A DNA stretch of 64,000 nt from CAUTUX01 sp963542015. GTDB taxonomy: Bacteria; Bacillota; Clostridia; Christensenellales; CAG-917. Made by a program: the position numbers and the translations under genes. Positions 42,938-52,375 of this stretch are shown piece after piece (the stretch's first letter is position 1; every line of letters starts with the position of its first letter). The DNA is taken from assembly GCA_963542015.1 (NCBI GenBank), contig CAUTUX010000005.1:1-64000 (forward strand), given 5' to 3'. The notes beneath the pieces are model-generated. The model made no database searches. It was not told the origin of the DNA and saw only the letters and a list, made by a program, of their open reading frames with translations.

Positions 42938-44219
42938 GTTAACCAAGAAATTTGGGGACTTATTAGTTTTGGATGATATAAATGAAAAAATAGAAGAAGG
43001 AGAAAAGGTTGTAATAATAGGTCCATCTGGTGGTGGAAAATCAACCTTTTTGAGATGCCTCAATGTTCTTGAAAATCCCACATATGGTCAGGTGTTTTTT
43101 GAGGGAGTAGATCTTGCAGATTTTAAAGTAAATATAAACACCTATAGGCAGAAAATGGGGATGGTGTTTCAGCAGTTTAACCTTTTTAGCAACATGAGTG
43201 TTGAAAAGAATATTACATTTGCTCCAATAAAAATAGGAATTAATGCATATAGAAAAGCAAAAACTCAAAACAGATTTTTGCCAATATACAATGCCTTTAT
43301 GACCATATTCGGGAAATCTATATTGGAACAACACAAGGAGAGAAGAGAAAAAATTAAAACCAATATTGAAGAGATACGACAAGTTTTGAAACCATTAGAA
43401 GAAAAATGGGAACAAACTAAAAAAATTAAAGAGATAAGAGAAAAGAAATTTGTCACATATGATTCAAAATTAACAAAGCAGAAAGTTAGGCTTGAAAAAA
43501 AATTAGAAAGTCAAGAAAGAGCATTAAGTCATATAGTAGATTTGTTACCACAAGAAAAAATATTAACAAAAGATGAGTATAAAAAATGCAATGATAAAAT
43601 AATAAGCATTGCAAAAAGTATAAATACAGAGATTCCAGAAGTTGGAGAGCAAAATATTACAAATTTAAAACATAAGCTAGAATTATTACAAAATGCATTT
43701 AAAGCGAACAAAGAGACACTGGGCAGTGAGATAGAAAAGCAGATTGAGGCAATAAGGAAAGAGTTATATACAGAAGTCTATAGACAAAAAGTAGAGATTG
43801 CATATAAAAATACGCAAGAAATAAAACAGAATGCGAAACAGACTGCAGAGAAACTTCTCAAGAGAATAGGACTATTTGAAAAAAAAGATGCATATCCATC
43901 AACCTTGTCGGGTGGTCAAAAACAGCGAATAGCAATTGCTAGGGCATTAGCAATGAATCCAAAAGTAATCTTATTTGATGAACCCACAAGTGCACTTGAT
44001 CCAGAGATGACTGGGGAAGTTTTAGACTTGATTAAAGAGGTCGCAGAAGAAGGGATGACGATGGTTATAGTAACTCATGAGATGGGGTTTGCAGAACAAG
44101 TAGGCACAAGAGTCTTATTTATGTCTGAAGGTAAAATCTTGGAATCAGGCACGCCAGAAGAGATATTTAAACATCCAAAAACAAAAAGACTACAAGAATT
44201 TTTAGACAAAGTTTTATAA
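42915..44219 (+). CDS. Amino-acid ABC transporter ATPase with a long coiled-coil insertion
   Basis: The 434-residue protein is about 190 longer than GlnQ-type ATPases. Walker A is GPSGGGKST (36-44), the Q-loop is VFQQFNLF (84-91), the signature LSGGQKQR is at 331-338, Walker B is VILFDEPTSALD, and the H-loop THEMGF follows. Residues about 111-305 are inserted in the helical subdomain. They are rich in K, E, Q and L, with long heptad-like stretches (LEEKWEQTKKIKEIREKKF, IEKQIEAIRKELYTEVYR). After the insert, AEKLLKRIGLFEKKDAYP resumes the normal sequence. The frame is intact. It starts at GTG with GGAG upstream. Confidence 0.9.
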   Translation: MSVIEVSKLTKKFGDLLVLDDINEKIEEGEKVVIIGPSGGGKSTFLRCLNVLENPTYGQVFFEGVDLADFKVNINTYRQKMGMVFQQFNLFSNMSVEKNITFAPIKIGINAYRKAKTQNRFLPIYNAFMTIFGKSILEQHKERREKIKTNIEEIRQVLKPLEEKWEQTKKIKEIREKKFVTYDSKLTKQKVRLEKKLESQERALSHIVDLLPQEKILTKDEYKKCNDKIISIAKSINTEIPEVGEQNITNLKHKLELLQNAFKANKETLGSEIEKQIEAIRKELYTEVYRQKVEIAYKNTQEIKQNAKQTAEKLLKRIGLFEKKDAYPSTLSGGQKQRIAIARALAMNPKVILFDEPTSALDPEMTGEVLDLIKEVAEEGMTMVIVTHEMGFAEQVGTRVLFMSEGKILESGTPEEIFKHPKTKRLQEFLDKVL

Positions 44220-44372
44220 AAAAATTAGACGCATAAACTTTATAAAAGAAAATTTCTTATAAGCGTCGTAGCAGTTGCTTCATTAGTATAAAAACGCAAA
44301 CGGAAATTTGTTTTTTGTTTTCAGCACCGTAGTGCTAAAATAAGTTATACAGATATAACTTGAGGTGAGAAA
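44220..44372 (+). promoter_or_regulatory. Control region of the ECF operon, two palindromes
   Basis: A GACGC/GCGTC-bounded AT-rich stem (44228-44268) follows the preceding operon. Two inverted repeats follow: AGCAC CGTA GTGCT (44323-44336) and AAGTTATA CAGA TATAACTT (44342-44361), the second ending against the ribosome site GAGG (44362-44365 region). TAAAAT at 44336-44341 is a -10 candidate between them. Repressor binding or a 5' stem is likely. Confidence 0.55.
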
Positions 44373-45644
44373 ATGAATTTGAAAAGCAAATTGAACATCT
44401 GTCTTTTTATTGCAGTTGTAGCAATATATTCAATGTGTATTGGATTTTTTAGTTCACAACAAGCCTATGCAGATGAAGGGTTTGTAAAGACAGGTACAAC
44501 TGAATATTCTTACACAATATCCGGAGTTGGGAAAAAACAAAAAAACATAATTGAGAAAGCTATTAAAAAAGTAATTATCGAGAAGGTTGATGCCGATCAT
44601 ACATATCTTAAGATTGAGCGTACAAACAACAGCGGGCTTGGCACATTTAAGATATTTTCCAGAGATAAAGATAAGAAGAGTGGAAATATTATAAGAAGTG
44701 AAGAAGCAAGACAGGAAAACGATTATTACACCCTTAACGAGTCTTGGCTTACAAAGGATCTCACAATAGAGACAACATTAAGAAAGAGAAAAAAAGAAAA
44801 AGAATTGATATTTAATTTAAGATTAAATAAAGTTAAAAACCACACGGAAACGGTTGAAAATTCATCTGGAAGGTTACCATATTATATTCCTAAATTTCAG
44901 ACAGCTATAGCCGAAGAAGCAACAGCAGGAGAAGGCAAATTCTATATACCTGAAGTGAAAGCAAGAGCAAATGATGAGGAATGTGCGATAGAGTACTCGG
45001 TTGTGGATGCAGATGGTAACGAAACAAAGCTTACCAACAGAGAGTATGACGCAAAGGGTAACTTCATACTTAGATACAAAGCGATAAGTACGAAATATAA
45101 AACAACAGATGGTAAAAATAGTGAAGTTATTGCAGAAACAAAAGTTAAAACAACGACTTTAAACCATTTTGTTTCTTCTGATGAAGAAGTATTTCAGGCA
45201 TTCAAGTATCAAAATAACCAGACAATAGAAATGGCAAAGAAAAAGTTTAAAACATATGAGAAAGCAAAAATGATTGCCTATGAAATTAGAAAGTTTGATG
45301 AATCTGGGAAAGAAGAAAGCACAACATCAAAAACACTAAAAATAAATGTACCAAGTGATTTTAATATCAAAAAAACAGAAGTATACGCATTAAAAAAAGG
45401 TAAACTAGTAAAGATGAAGGCTAAAATTGACGGGGATAGACTATCTATAAAGAATGCTAGTGGAGTTAATTCAATTTTGTTAATACAAAAAGGATTTCCA
45501 AAGTGGGGCGGAGCCCTAATTTCTATAGCAGTTATGATAATTTTGGCGAGTTCAGTTATTATTGGACTTGTTGTAAGTAATAAAAAGAAAGAAAAACTGG
45601 ATGACATTGAATCAGAAGAGGAAGAGATAGAGAATGATAGATAA
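44373..45644 (+). CDS. Secreted, C-terminally anchored surface protein of the ECF operon
   Basis: I do not recognise the family of this 423-residue protein. A signal peptide (1-33, ending QQAYADE) is followed by a polar, probably beta-rich ectodomain, a membrane helix (about 380-402) and an acidic tail (ESEEEEIEND). Topology is type I. It is the first gene of a six-gene operon with two ABC half-transporters and an ECF transporter, in the position of the surface haem-receptor Shp in group A Streptococcus; no clear NEAT or haem-binding motif is seen. A role in capturing the transported ligand is an inference from position. Confidence 0.6.
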   Translation: MNLKSKLNICLFIAVVAIYSMCIGFFSSQQAYADEGFVKTGTTEYSYTISGVGKKQKNIIEKAIKKVIIEKVDADHTYLKIERTNNSGLGTFKIFSRDKDKKSGNIIRSEEARQENDYYTLNESWLTKDLTIETTLRKRKKEKELIFNLRLNKVKNHTETVENSSGRLPYYIPKFQTAIAEEATAGEGKFYIPEVKARANDEECAIEYSVVDADGNETKLTNREYDAKGNFILRYKAISTKYKTTDGKNSEVIAETKVKTTTLNHFVSSDEEVFQAFKYQNNQTIEMAKKKFKTYEKAKMIAYEIRKFDESGKEESTTSKTLKINVPSDFNIKKTEVYALKKGKLVKMKAKIDGDRLSIKNASGVNSILLIQKGFPKWGGALISIAVMIILASSVIIGLVVSNKKKEKLDDIESEEEEIENDR

Positions 45645-47409
45645 AGAGTTATTTAGATTAATTGGAAAAGACAAAAAATATATATTTATTTCAGTCTTTT
45701 TATCGATATTAGGTTTATTTGCTAATCTAGCAATTACATATTTTATTTGTGCAGCTATAGGCGTGTTAGTTGCAGAAAAAAGTCCAATAAAGCAAGTAGT
45801 AGATACGAACAAATATATATATTGTGCAGTTGGAGCTGTAACAGCAGGAGTATTGAGATACATAATAGCCAGACTTTCAGGAGCAACTAGAGAGAAACTA
45901 GGAAGAAATGTGAAAAAGACACTTAGAGGAAATATATTTGAAAAAATTCTCGCACTTGGAGGAAAGAGTGCAGAAGATTTAAATATGGCTGGTTTTACTC
46001 AAGTAAGTGTTGAAGGTGTGGAACAACTTGATTTATATTACTCAACATATCTACCACAGTTTTTTTATTCACTTATTGCACCGTTAATTTTATTTGCAGT
46101 GTGTTTTAAATTTAATTACATATTTGCAATTGTTATGTTGGTTTGTGTTCCCATTATTCCTATGTCAATCGTGATGGTGTCAAAATATGCCAAGAAGATA
46201 TTTGCCAAATATTGGGGAATATATACGCATATGGGAGATGCTTTTCTTGATAACATGCAGGGGCTAAAAGAACTTAAAATTTATCTTGCCGATAAAAGAA
46301 GACATGATGAAATAAATAGCAAGTCTGAAGAATTCAGAAAGATCACAATGAAAGTTCTCGTGATGCAGTTGTTCAGTATTTTTATAATGGATCTGGTCGC
46401 ATTTACAGCTGCTGGTGTTGGATCAGCACTTGCAATAGCTGGAGCAGAGGGTAGGTTAGGAGTAAGCAAACTAATAGCAGATAAAAACAATATACAAATG
46501 GTTGTCTTCTTAATATTGGTTGGAGTTGAATTTTTCTTGCCATTAAGAACTCTTGGTTCAGCATTCCATGTTGCGATGAATGGTATGAGTGCAGGGAAAA
46601 AAATAATAAAGCTGTTGTCATTGGAAGTTCCAAAATGGGGGCAAGAGCAAGTAGCGTGTAAAGAAATAGCACTTTCAAATCTTTCATTCACATATCCTGA
46701 AAGAGAGAAGGCAGCGGTTAAGGATATTAATATAGCGTTTAAAAAAGGAATGTCGGCTATTGTTGGAGAAAGCGGATGTGGTAAATCTACATTGGCAGGA
46801 TTAATAATCGGCACCTTAAGAAGTTCTGAAGGGACAGTAACTGTTGATGGGAAGGCAATTGAAGATGTTTCGCAACAGTCATACTATGTACAATTGTCGG
46901 TTGTTTCACATGGTACCCATATATTCAATGACACGGTCCGAAATAATTTTTATCTAGCAAAACCAGACGCAACAGATGAAGAAATGATGAATGCACTAAA
47001 GAGTGTAAATCTAGATGATTTTATTGCGGAAGAAGGACTTGATAAAAAAATCGATGAAGGTGGTACAAATATTTCAGGTGGTCAAAAACAAAGGCTAGCA
47101 TTAGCTGTTAATATGGTGGCAGATAAAAAAATATATATATTTGATGAGGCTACAAGCAATATAGATGTGGAGAGCGAAGCTATCATTATGAATAACATAG
47201 TTAATATGAGTAAGGAAAAAACAGTTATATTGATATCTCATCGGTTACAAAATGTAGTTAAAGCCGACATGATCTATTACATGAAAGAAGGCGAAGTTGT
47301 AGAACATGGGACGCACACTCAGTTAATGAAAGAAAAGAAAGGTTATGCAGAAATGTATACAGAACAAAAGAACCTTGAAGAAGGTTATTTAAAGGAATGT
47401 GAGGCTTAG
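45634..47409 (+). CDS. ABC half-transporter (exporter fold), first of a pair
   Basis: The 591-residue protein has six membrane helices (about 1-320) and an ATPase domain with GESGCGKST, a signature NISGGQKQRLAL, IYIFDEATSNIDVES and an ISHRL switch. It is CydD-like in layout. Its partner is the next gene, 1 bp away, and they probably form a heterodimer. The order of two half-transporters before ECF S, T and A genes is like siaD and siaE in group A Streptococcus. Substrate and direction are unproved. It overlaps the surface-protein gene by 11 bp. Confidence 0.88.
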   Translation: MIDKELFRLIGKDKKYIFISVFLSILGLFANLAITYFICAAIGVLVAEKSPIKQVVDTNKYIYCAVGAVTAGVLRYIIARLSGATREKLGRNVKKTLRGNIFEKILALGGKSAEDLNMAGFTQVSVEGVEQLDLYYSTYLPQFFYSLIAPLILFAVCFKFNYIFAIVMLVCVPIIPMSIVMVSKYAKKIFAKYWGIYTHMGDAFLDNMQGLKELKIYLADKRRHDEINSKSEEFRKITMKVLVMQLFSIFIMDLVAFTAAGVGSALAIAGAEGRLGVSKLIADKNNIQMVVFLILVGVEFFLPLRTLGSAFHVAMNGMSAGKKIIKLLSLEVPKWGQEQVACKEIALSNLSFTYPEREKAAVKDINIAFKKGMSAIVGESGCGKSTLAGLIIGTLRSSEGTVTVDGKAIEDVSQQSYYVQLSVVSHGTHIFNDTVRNNFYLAKPDATDEEMMNALKSVNLDDFIAEEGLDKKIDEGGTNISGGQKQRLALAVNMVADKKIYIFDEATSNIDVESEAIIMNNIVNMSKEKTVILISHRLQNVVKADMIYYMKEGEVVEHGTHTQLMKEKKGYAEMYTEQKNLEEGYLKECEA

Positions 47410-47410
47410 T

Positions 47411-49129
47411 ATGCAGAAACAAAAGAGAAGAAATGGATTTACAATAATGGCAAAACTTATCGTTTTGGTCGGAAGCCTTGCATATATAATGTTGCTTGCT
47501 GTTGTTAATGGTTTGTTGGGATATCTTGCAGCATTGGGCACAACATTATTTGGAGCAATGGGTGTAGCACAGATAATAGATAGCTCAACATTTGGTTCAC
47601 AAGTAAGTGTGTGGTTATTTGTTGGTCTCGCAGTGGGGTCTGGAGTACTGAGAGGAGTATTGAGATATTTTGAGCAGTACAGTAATCATAATATTGCTTT
47701 TAAACTTCTAGCACTTCTTAGAGATAAGATTTTTAACAAGTTAAGGAAGTTGGCACCAGCAAAAATAGATAATAAGAATAAAGGGAATCTGGTTGCTATG
47801 ATTACATCAGATGTTGAGATACTTGAAGTTTTTTATGCACATACGGTATCGCCAGTATTTATTGCGATAACAGTTTCATTAACAATATTCCTTTTTGTTG
47901 GACTATTCATCAATTGGTATTTGGCAGCAGTGGCGATATGTGCTTATGTGGTAATAGGAATTGTTTTCCCACCTATTGCATCTAAAGCAATGGCATCGTC
48001 AGGAGTTAACTATAAAAAGAAGTTTGCTTCATTCTCATCATACTTCCTAGACAGCATAAGAGGAGCAAAAGAGATAGTTGTTCATAATGCCGTGGAAGAT
48101 AGAAAAAAGAATGTAGATGAACAGTCAGAAGGGCTGTTGTCCAGTTTAAAAATAATGAAGAGGGCAACGGCAAGAATAACAGGTTCAACCGAGTTGCTGG
48201 TAACTATATTTTTAATTATAACGACAATTGTGGGTATAGTGCTTGCAAAAAATGGGACAATAACCGCAGGTAAAATGATAATAGGTATAGTTGCAATATT
48301 TGGATCTTTTGGACCAGTAATTGCGATTGCTGCTTTGCCATCAAGTCTTACATTGACATTTGCAGCTGGTGATAGATTGTTAAACCTTTTGGCAGAAAAA
48401 CCGATAGTAGAAGATGTTACAAACAAACAAAACATCGAATATAAAGATGTCAAAGTTGAAAACGTAACATTTGGTTATGAAGAAAATGTTGAAGTGTTGA
48501 AGGATATTTCTATGCATGCAGGGAAAGGTGAGATAGTTGGGATAGTTGGAGCATCAGGATGCGGTAAATCGACTTTACTTAAATTATTGTTGAGATTTTA
48601 TCCATTCAACAAAGGAGACATTTCATACAACGATATTTCAATAAATGATATAAATACGCAGTCACTTTTGAGCAATGTTACAATGATAAGTCAGACTACA
48701 TATCTTTTCGATGAATCAATAAAGGAAAATTTGAGAATTGCAAAAGCAGATGCAACAGAAGAAGAAATGAAAGAAGCTTGCAAAGTAGCGTCAATAGATG
48801 ACTTTATTTCAGATTTGCCACAAGGATATGACACACAAGTGGCATCGGCGGGCAATAATCTTTCAGCTGGAGAAAAGCAGAGAGTTGGTTTGGCAAGAGC
48901 ATTTTTAAGAGGAAGTGAACTTATTTTGCTTGATGAACCAACAAGCAACCTAGATAGCATTAATGAAGGAATCATATTGAAATCGTTACTTTCAATGAAA
49001 GGCAAGAGAAGTATAATTTTAGTTTCACACAGAAAGTCGACAATGGCGATAGCAGATAGAATATATAAGATAGAGAATGGGAATATATCTGAAGTTAAAG
49101 ATCGAAAGGAGATATTAAATGAAGGATAG
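47411..49129 (+). CDS. ABC half-transporter (exporter fold), second of a pair
   Basis: The 572-residue protein has six membrane helices and an ATPase domain with GASGCGKSTLLKLLL, NLSAGEKQRVGLARA, LILLDEPTSNLDS and VSHRKS. Its signature LSAGE departs slightly from the usual LSGGQ, and its partner has the canonical form, as is common in heterodimers with one degenerate site. The ATG at 47411 has GAGG upstream; an in-frame GTG at 47399 lies in the previous gene. It overlaps the ECF S-component gene by 11 bp. Confidence 0.88.
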   Translation: MQKQKRRNGFTIMAKLIVLVGSLAYIMLLAVVNGLLGYLAALGTTLFGAMGVAQIIDSSTFGSQVSVWLFVGLAVGSGVLRGVLRYFEQYSNHNIAFKLLALLRDKIFNKLRKLAPAKIDNKNKGNLVAMITSDVEILEVFYAHTVSPVFIAITVSLTIFLFVGLFINWYLAAVAICAYVVIGIVFPPIASKAMASSGVNYKKKFASFSSYFLDSIRGAKEIVVHNAVEDRKKNVDEQSEGLLSSLKIMKRATARITGSTELLVTIFLIITTIVGIVLAKNGTITAGKMIIGIVAIFGSFGPVIAIAALPSSLTLTFAAGDRLLNLLAEKPIVEDVTNKQNIEYKDVKVENVTFGYEENVEVLKDISMHAGKGEIVGIVGASGCGKSTLLKLLLRFYPFNKGDISYNDISINDINTQSLLSNVTMISQTTYLFDESIKENLRIAKADATEEEMKEACKVASIDDFISDLPQGYDTQVASAGNNLSAGEKQRVGLARAFLRGSELILLDEPTSNLDSINEGIILKSLLSMKGKRSIILVSHRKSTMAIADRIYKIENGNISEVKDRKEILNEG

Positions 49130-49850
49130 TAAGATTGCAGACAATAATATTGCAGAAGAAGTAGTTAAGACAGATGTGGAGTCAGGTCTGGCAGATAAGC
49201 TGATTAAAAACAGTGAGGAGTTGCAAGACAATAATACAGACAATATACAAGAAAAAAAGAAGAAGCGTGGCAATTTGATGGAGATAAGAGACATCATATT
49301 CTTATCAGTATTATCGGCAGCAATATTCATATCTGGTATACCTATGATGTTTGTTAAAAATGTTCCAGTTTTTGGAGTAATCCAAATGACACTTGCCGTT
49401 CAATTTGCATTACTACTAACAGTTGGTCTGCTAAAGGTTAGAAAACCAGGTGCGGTAATGTTTGTGTCTGTGATAGTAGGATTGTTGCATGTGCCGATGT
49501 TTCCACCTATGGGTGTTGTCATGATTATATGTGGTGGAATAACAGAAGGATTAACGATGGCAATTTTTAGAGGGTATAAAAAAGACATTGCAAGTATATT
49601 TGCAGGAAGTTTGTGGCTACCACTCTCATTACCACAACTGTTTATATTCTATACATATATGTATGGGGGAAGTCTTTTGGCAAAAAGGGGCAAAGGTATG
49701 TCTGGAATAGAAGTTAATAGATTTGCGATTGAAAATCCAGCTGTTGCTGTCGCTCTTACAGTAGCTGTTATACTGTTGTCAATTTTAGGAGCAGTGTACG
49801 GATGGATAATTTCTAGAGAACTTAGAAAAGCGGGAGTTTTTAAGAAGTGA
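49119..49850 (+). CDS. ECF transporter S component, MptD/Trep_Strep type
   Basis: The 243-residue protein has a polar N-terminal extension of about 50 residues, then six helices. The pattern (LSAAIFISGIPMMFVKNVPVFG, VGLLHVPMFPPMGVVMIICGG) is that of the Trep_Strep group of S components. The S component binds the ligand, which is unknown for most of this group; in group A Streptococcus the homologous operon takes up haem. A clear SD (AAAGGAG) precedes the ATG. It is followed by T and A components. Confidence 0.8.
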   Translation: MKDSKIADNNIAEEVVKTDVESGLADKLIKNSEELQDNNTDNIQEKKKKRGNLMEIRDIIFLSVLSAAIFISGIPMMFVKNVPVFGVIQMTLAVQFALLLTVGLLKVRKPGAVMFVSVIVGLLHVPMFPPMGVVMIICGGITEGLTMAIFRGYKKDIASIFAGSLWLPLSLPQLFIFYTYMYGGSLLAKRGKGMSGIEVNRFAIENPAVAVALTVAVILLSILGAVYGWIISRELRKAGVFKK

Positions 49851-50548
49851 ATTTTTTTAGACCTAAAATTAAGGCATATCCTGCTATAGCATGGCTGGCT
49901 GGACTGTTTGTAATGGTTCTTGGGTTGGCAGCAGCGGATGTTCCGAACATCCCTTACCTTATATTGATATTTTATGTATGGATGTTTTTATTTGGGTACT
50001 ATAAAGAATGTCTTTATCTGTTGCCGAGCTTTATTGTAATAGGTGGCATATTTGCTGGGATTGCATATGGTGTGAATGTTAACAAACCAGATGAGGAACA
50101 GATTAGGTCTGTAATATCAGTAATAACAAGATTAGGGGCAGTATATGTTGGGATTATCCCAGGGCTGGGGACTAAGCCGATACGGATGTCTAGGTGCCTT
50201 TCTCAAATGAAAATGCCTAGATCCATAACATTGGGAATGATGATAGCAATGTCATTTGCCCCCAAGCTTATGGTCGAGGTTAGAAGAATAAGAGAAGCAA
50301 TGAGGACAAGAGGAGCTGGAAGTATTTTAAATCCCAAGGTATTTTATAGAGCATTAATTATTCCGTTCATTATAAGGTTAGTAAACATTTCTGATATTCT
50401 GGCATTGTCTGTTGAGACTCGTGGGTTTAGTACAGGTAAAAGTAAATATACAATATATAAAAAAGAGCATATAAGTTTTACAGATTTAATATTCCTATTT
50501 GGAATGGTAGCAGGGACTGTATTGGTATTGTTGTTATGGAAGCATTAA
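49847..50548 (+). CDS. ECF transporter T component (EcfT)
   Basis: The 233-residue membrane protein has four or five helices and a cytoplasmic segment with SMAPKL-like and two ARG-type signatures (REAMRTRGAG and SVETRGFS), which couple EcfT to the ATPases. It starts at GTG overlapping the S-component stop by 4 bp, and overlaps the ATPase gene by 13 bp. It links the ATPase pair to the S component. Confidence 0.88.
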   Translation: MNFFRPKIKAYPAIAWLAGLFVMVLGLAAADVPNIPYLILIFYVWMFLFGYYKECLYLLPSFIVIGGIFAGIAYGVNVNKPDEEQIRSVISVITRLGAVYVGIIPGLGTKPIRMSRCLSQMKMPRSITLGMMIAMSFAPKLMVEVRRIREAMRTRGAGSILNPKVFYRALIIPFIIRLVNISDILALSVETRGFSTGKSKYTIYKKEHISFTDLIFLFGMVAGTVLVLLLWKH

Positions 50549-51951
50549 GATTAGAAAATATTTCATTCTCATATGATGGGAAAAACAAAATATTGGAAGA
50601 TGTAAATTTCTCATGCAACTACGGAGAAATGGTTTTGCTGTCTGGAAAATCAGGAGAAGGCAAAAGTACAATAATGTCAATTATTAGTGGGATAATCCCA
50701 CACTTATATAAAGGTGATTTGTCTGGTAAGGCGTTTGTAGATGGAGAAGATATTCATAAAAAAACAATAGGACAAATATGTAGAAAATTGGGGATTGTTC
50801 TTCAAAATGCTGACGAACAAATAATACAAACATATGCAGAAGACGAGATAGCATTTGGCTGTGAAAACTTAGCATTTCCAGTGCAGAAGATAAGTGAGCA
50901 AATTGATATAGTCACAGAATTGTTCGGTATTGATAAGAATAGTAGAACAAAAATTTTGTCTGGTGGACAAAAACAAACATTAATGACGGCAGCTACAATA
51001 GCAATGGGACAAAAGATAGTAATCTTGGATGAACCATTAGCAAATCTTGATAAAGTATCTTCCGAAAAACTAATGAAGACATTGAGAACACTAGCTGATT
51101 CGGGATTCTGCGTTGTCATCATAGAACACCGTATAGATGTAATACTCAATTATGTTGATAGAGTTTTTCATGTTGGAAATAAAAAAATAACTGAACAGAA
51201 GGATTTTGATGAATATCTAAAAAGCCAGGCATGCATGATACTTAACGATCAAAAAAGCATTGCAACAAATAAGAATCTTATAGAGATTTGCAATGTGTCA
51301 TATGTTAAAAAGAAAAAGATTATATTGGATGAAATTAATTTAAACATATTTGATAAAGAAAGACTTGTAATGTTGGGAGACAATGGAGCTGGCAAATCCA
51401 CATTATTGAGAGTAATTGCGAGAATTGCAAAAACAAGTAGAGGTAAAATAATTCAAAGAATTAATCCCAAACTTGGGCAGAAGAGAGGTTCAAAAAAATG
51501 GTTTAAAGAAGTCGGAGTCGTATATCAAAATCCAGACTATCAATTATTCATGGATACAGTGCGTAGAGAAATTGAATTTTCTGGTAAAGATAAGGCTTGG
51601 AACGATTACATAATAGAAGCCTTTAAATTAAAGAAAATATTGAAAAGGCATCCAGTATCGTTATCACAAGGACAGAAAAGAAGATTGACAATAGCAGCGA
51701 CATTGGCAGGGAAACCACGGCTGTTACTTCTTGATGAACCAACAGTAGGACAGGATTATCAGACTCTTATGGAGATTGTTGAAATTTTAAATAAAGTACA
51801 TGTTGAGACTGGAAATACGATGATAACAGTCACACACGATGTAAGGTGTGCTGAAGCATTAGCAGATAGATATATAGAAATGGAAAAAGGAAAAATTGTC
51901 CGAGAAGGTAGTTCGGACGGAATCGAAAAATATTTTTCAAGAATTAAATAG
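50536..51951 (+). CDS. ECF transporter ATPase, two ABC domains fused (EcfA-EcfA')
   Basis: The 471-residue protein carries two ABC domains. The first has SGKSGEGKST, LSGGQKQT and VILDEPLANLD; the second has GDNGAGKST, LSQGQKRR and LLLDEPTVGQD. In most Firmicutes EcfA and EcfA' are separate genes; here both are in one chain. Together with the T and S components it forms a dedicated, self-contained ECF importer. The last gene of the operon, it is followed by a convergent gene 4 bp away. Confidence 0.92.
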   Translation: MEALRLENISFSYDGKNKILEDVNFSCNYGEMVLLSGKSGEGKSTIMSIISGIIPHLYKGDLSGKAFVDGEDIHKKTIGQICRKLGIVLQNADEQIIQTYAEDEIAFGCENLAFPVQKISEQIDIVTELFGIDKNSRTKILSGGQKQTLMTAATIAMGQKIVILDEPLANLDKVSSEKLMKTLRTLADSGFCVVIIEHRIDVILNYVDRVFHVGNKKITEQKDFDEYLKSQACMILNDQKSIATNKNLIEICNVSYVKKKKIILDEINLNIFDKERLVMLGDNGAGKSTLLRVIARIAKTSRGKIIQRINPKLGQKRGSKKWFKEVGVVYQNPDYQLFMDTVRREIEFSGKDKAWNDYIIEAFKLKKILKRHPVSLSQGQKRRLTIAATLAGKPRLLLLDEPTVGQDYQTLMEIVEILNKVHVETGNTMITVTHDVRCAEALADRYIEMEKGKIVREGSSDGIEKYFSRIK

Positions 51952-51955
51952 AAGT

Positions 51956-52228
51956 TTAGATTATAGGATTTGAATCCTTGTTTTCTTCTTTTTCTTTAGC
52001 TCTTCTTTCCTCAAAAGTTAAAAGATCATCTTCACGCATACAAAGAAGTAAGATTCCACCGATGCGGGTGCAGAAAAGCAATGTTAAAATTCCTATAGTA
52101 ACAAGATCTGAACTTTTCTTTGCAGACTCAAGACGCTTAAGTGCAATGATTCCTACCACTAGGGGAACAATAGACCAGAACCCAACACATATACCAATGA
52201 TGATAAAAATTTTTGCAGCGGACTTCAT
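51956..52228 (-). CDS. Small two-helix membrane protein
   Basis: The 90-residue protein has two helices (about 6-30 and 43-64) and a charged C-terminal tail (FEERRAKEKEENKDSN). It resembles small DUF4190-like membrane proteins (GFWSIVPLVVGIIALKRL). It starts at ATG with GAGGTG upstream, from a promoter with TTGAAA and TACACT on the minus strand. It converges on the ECF operon. Function is unknown. A 91-codon frame on the other strand is a shadow. Confidence 0.6.
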   Translation of the reverse strand: MKSAAKIFIIIGICVGFWSIVPLVVGIIALKRLESAKKSSDLVTIGILTLLFCTRIGGILLLCMREDDLLTFEERRAKEKEENKDSNPII

Positions 52229-52375
52229 AAAAACACCTCAAATATACAAATAGTGTAGCATGTTGCAATGCGAAATTTCAAAAAGACTGGGCTTGAAAAA
52301 ACCGTGTTTTTTATGGTAAAGTTAATTGATAAACATTCAGGGGGACGAAGCATAGTTTTTCTATGTAAAAAGTAA

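Noticed and set aside
51978..52253. A 91-codon frame on the plus strand opposite the small membrane protein gene
   Set aside because: The minus-strand frame has GAGGTG before the ATG and two clear helices; the plus frame is serine- and arginine-rich with no family features.
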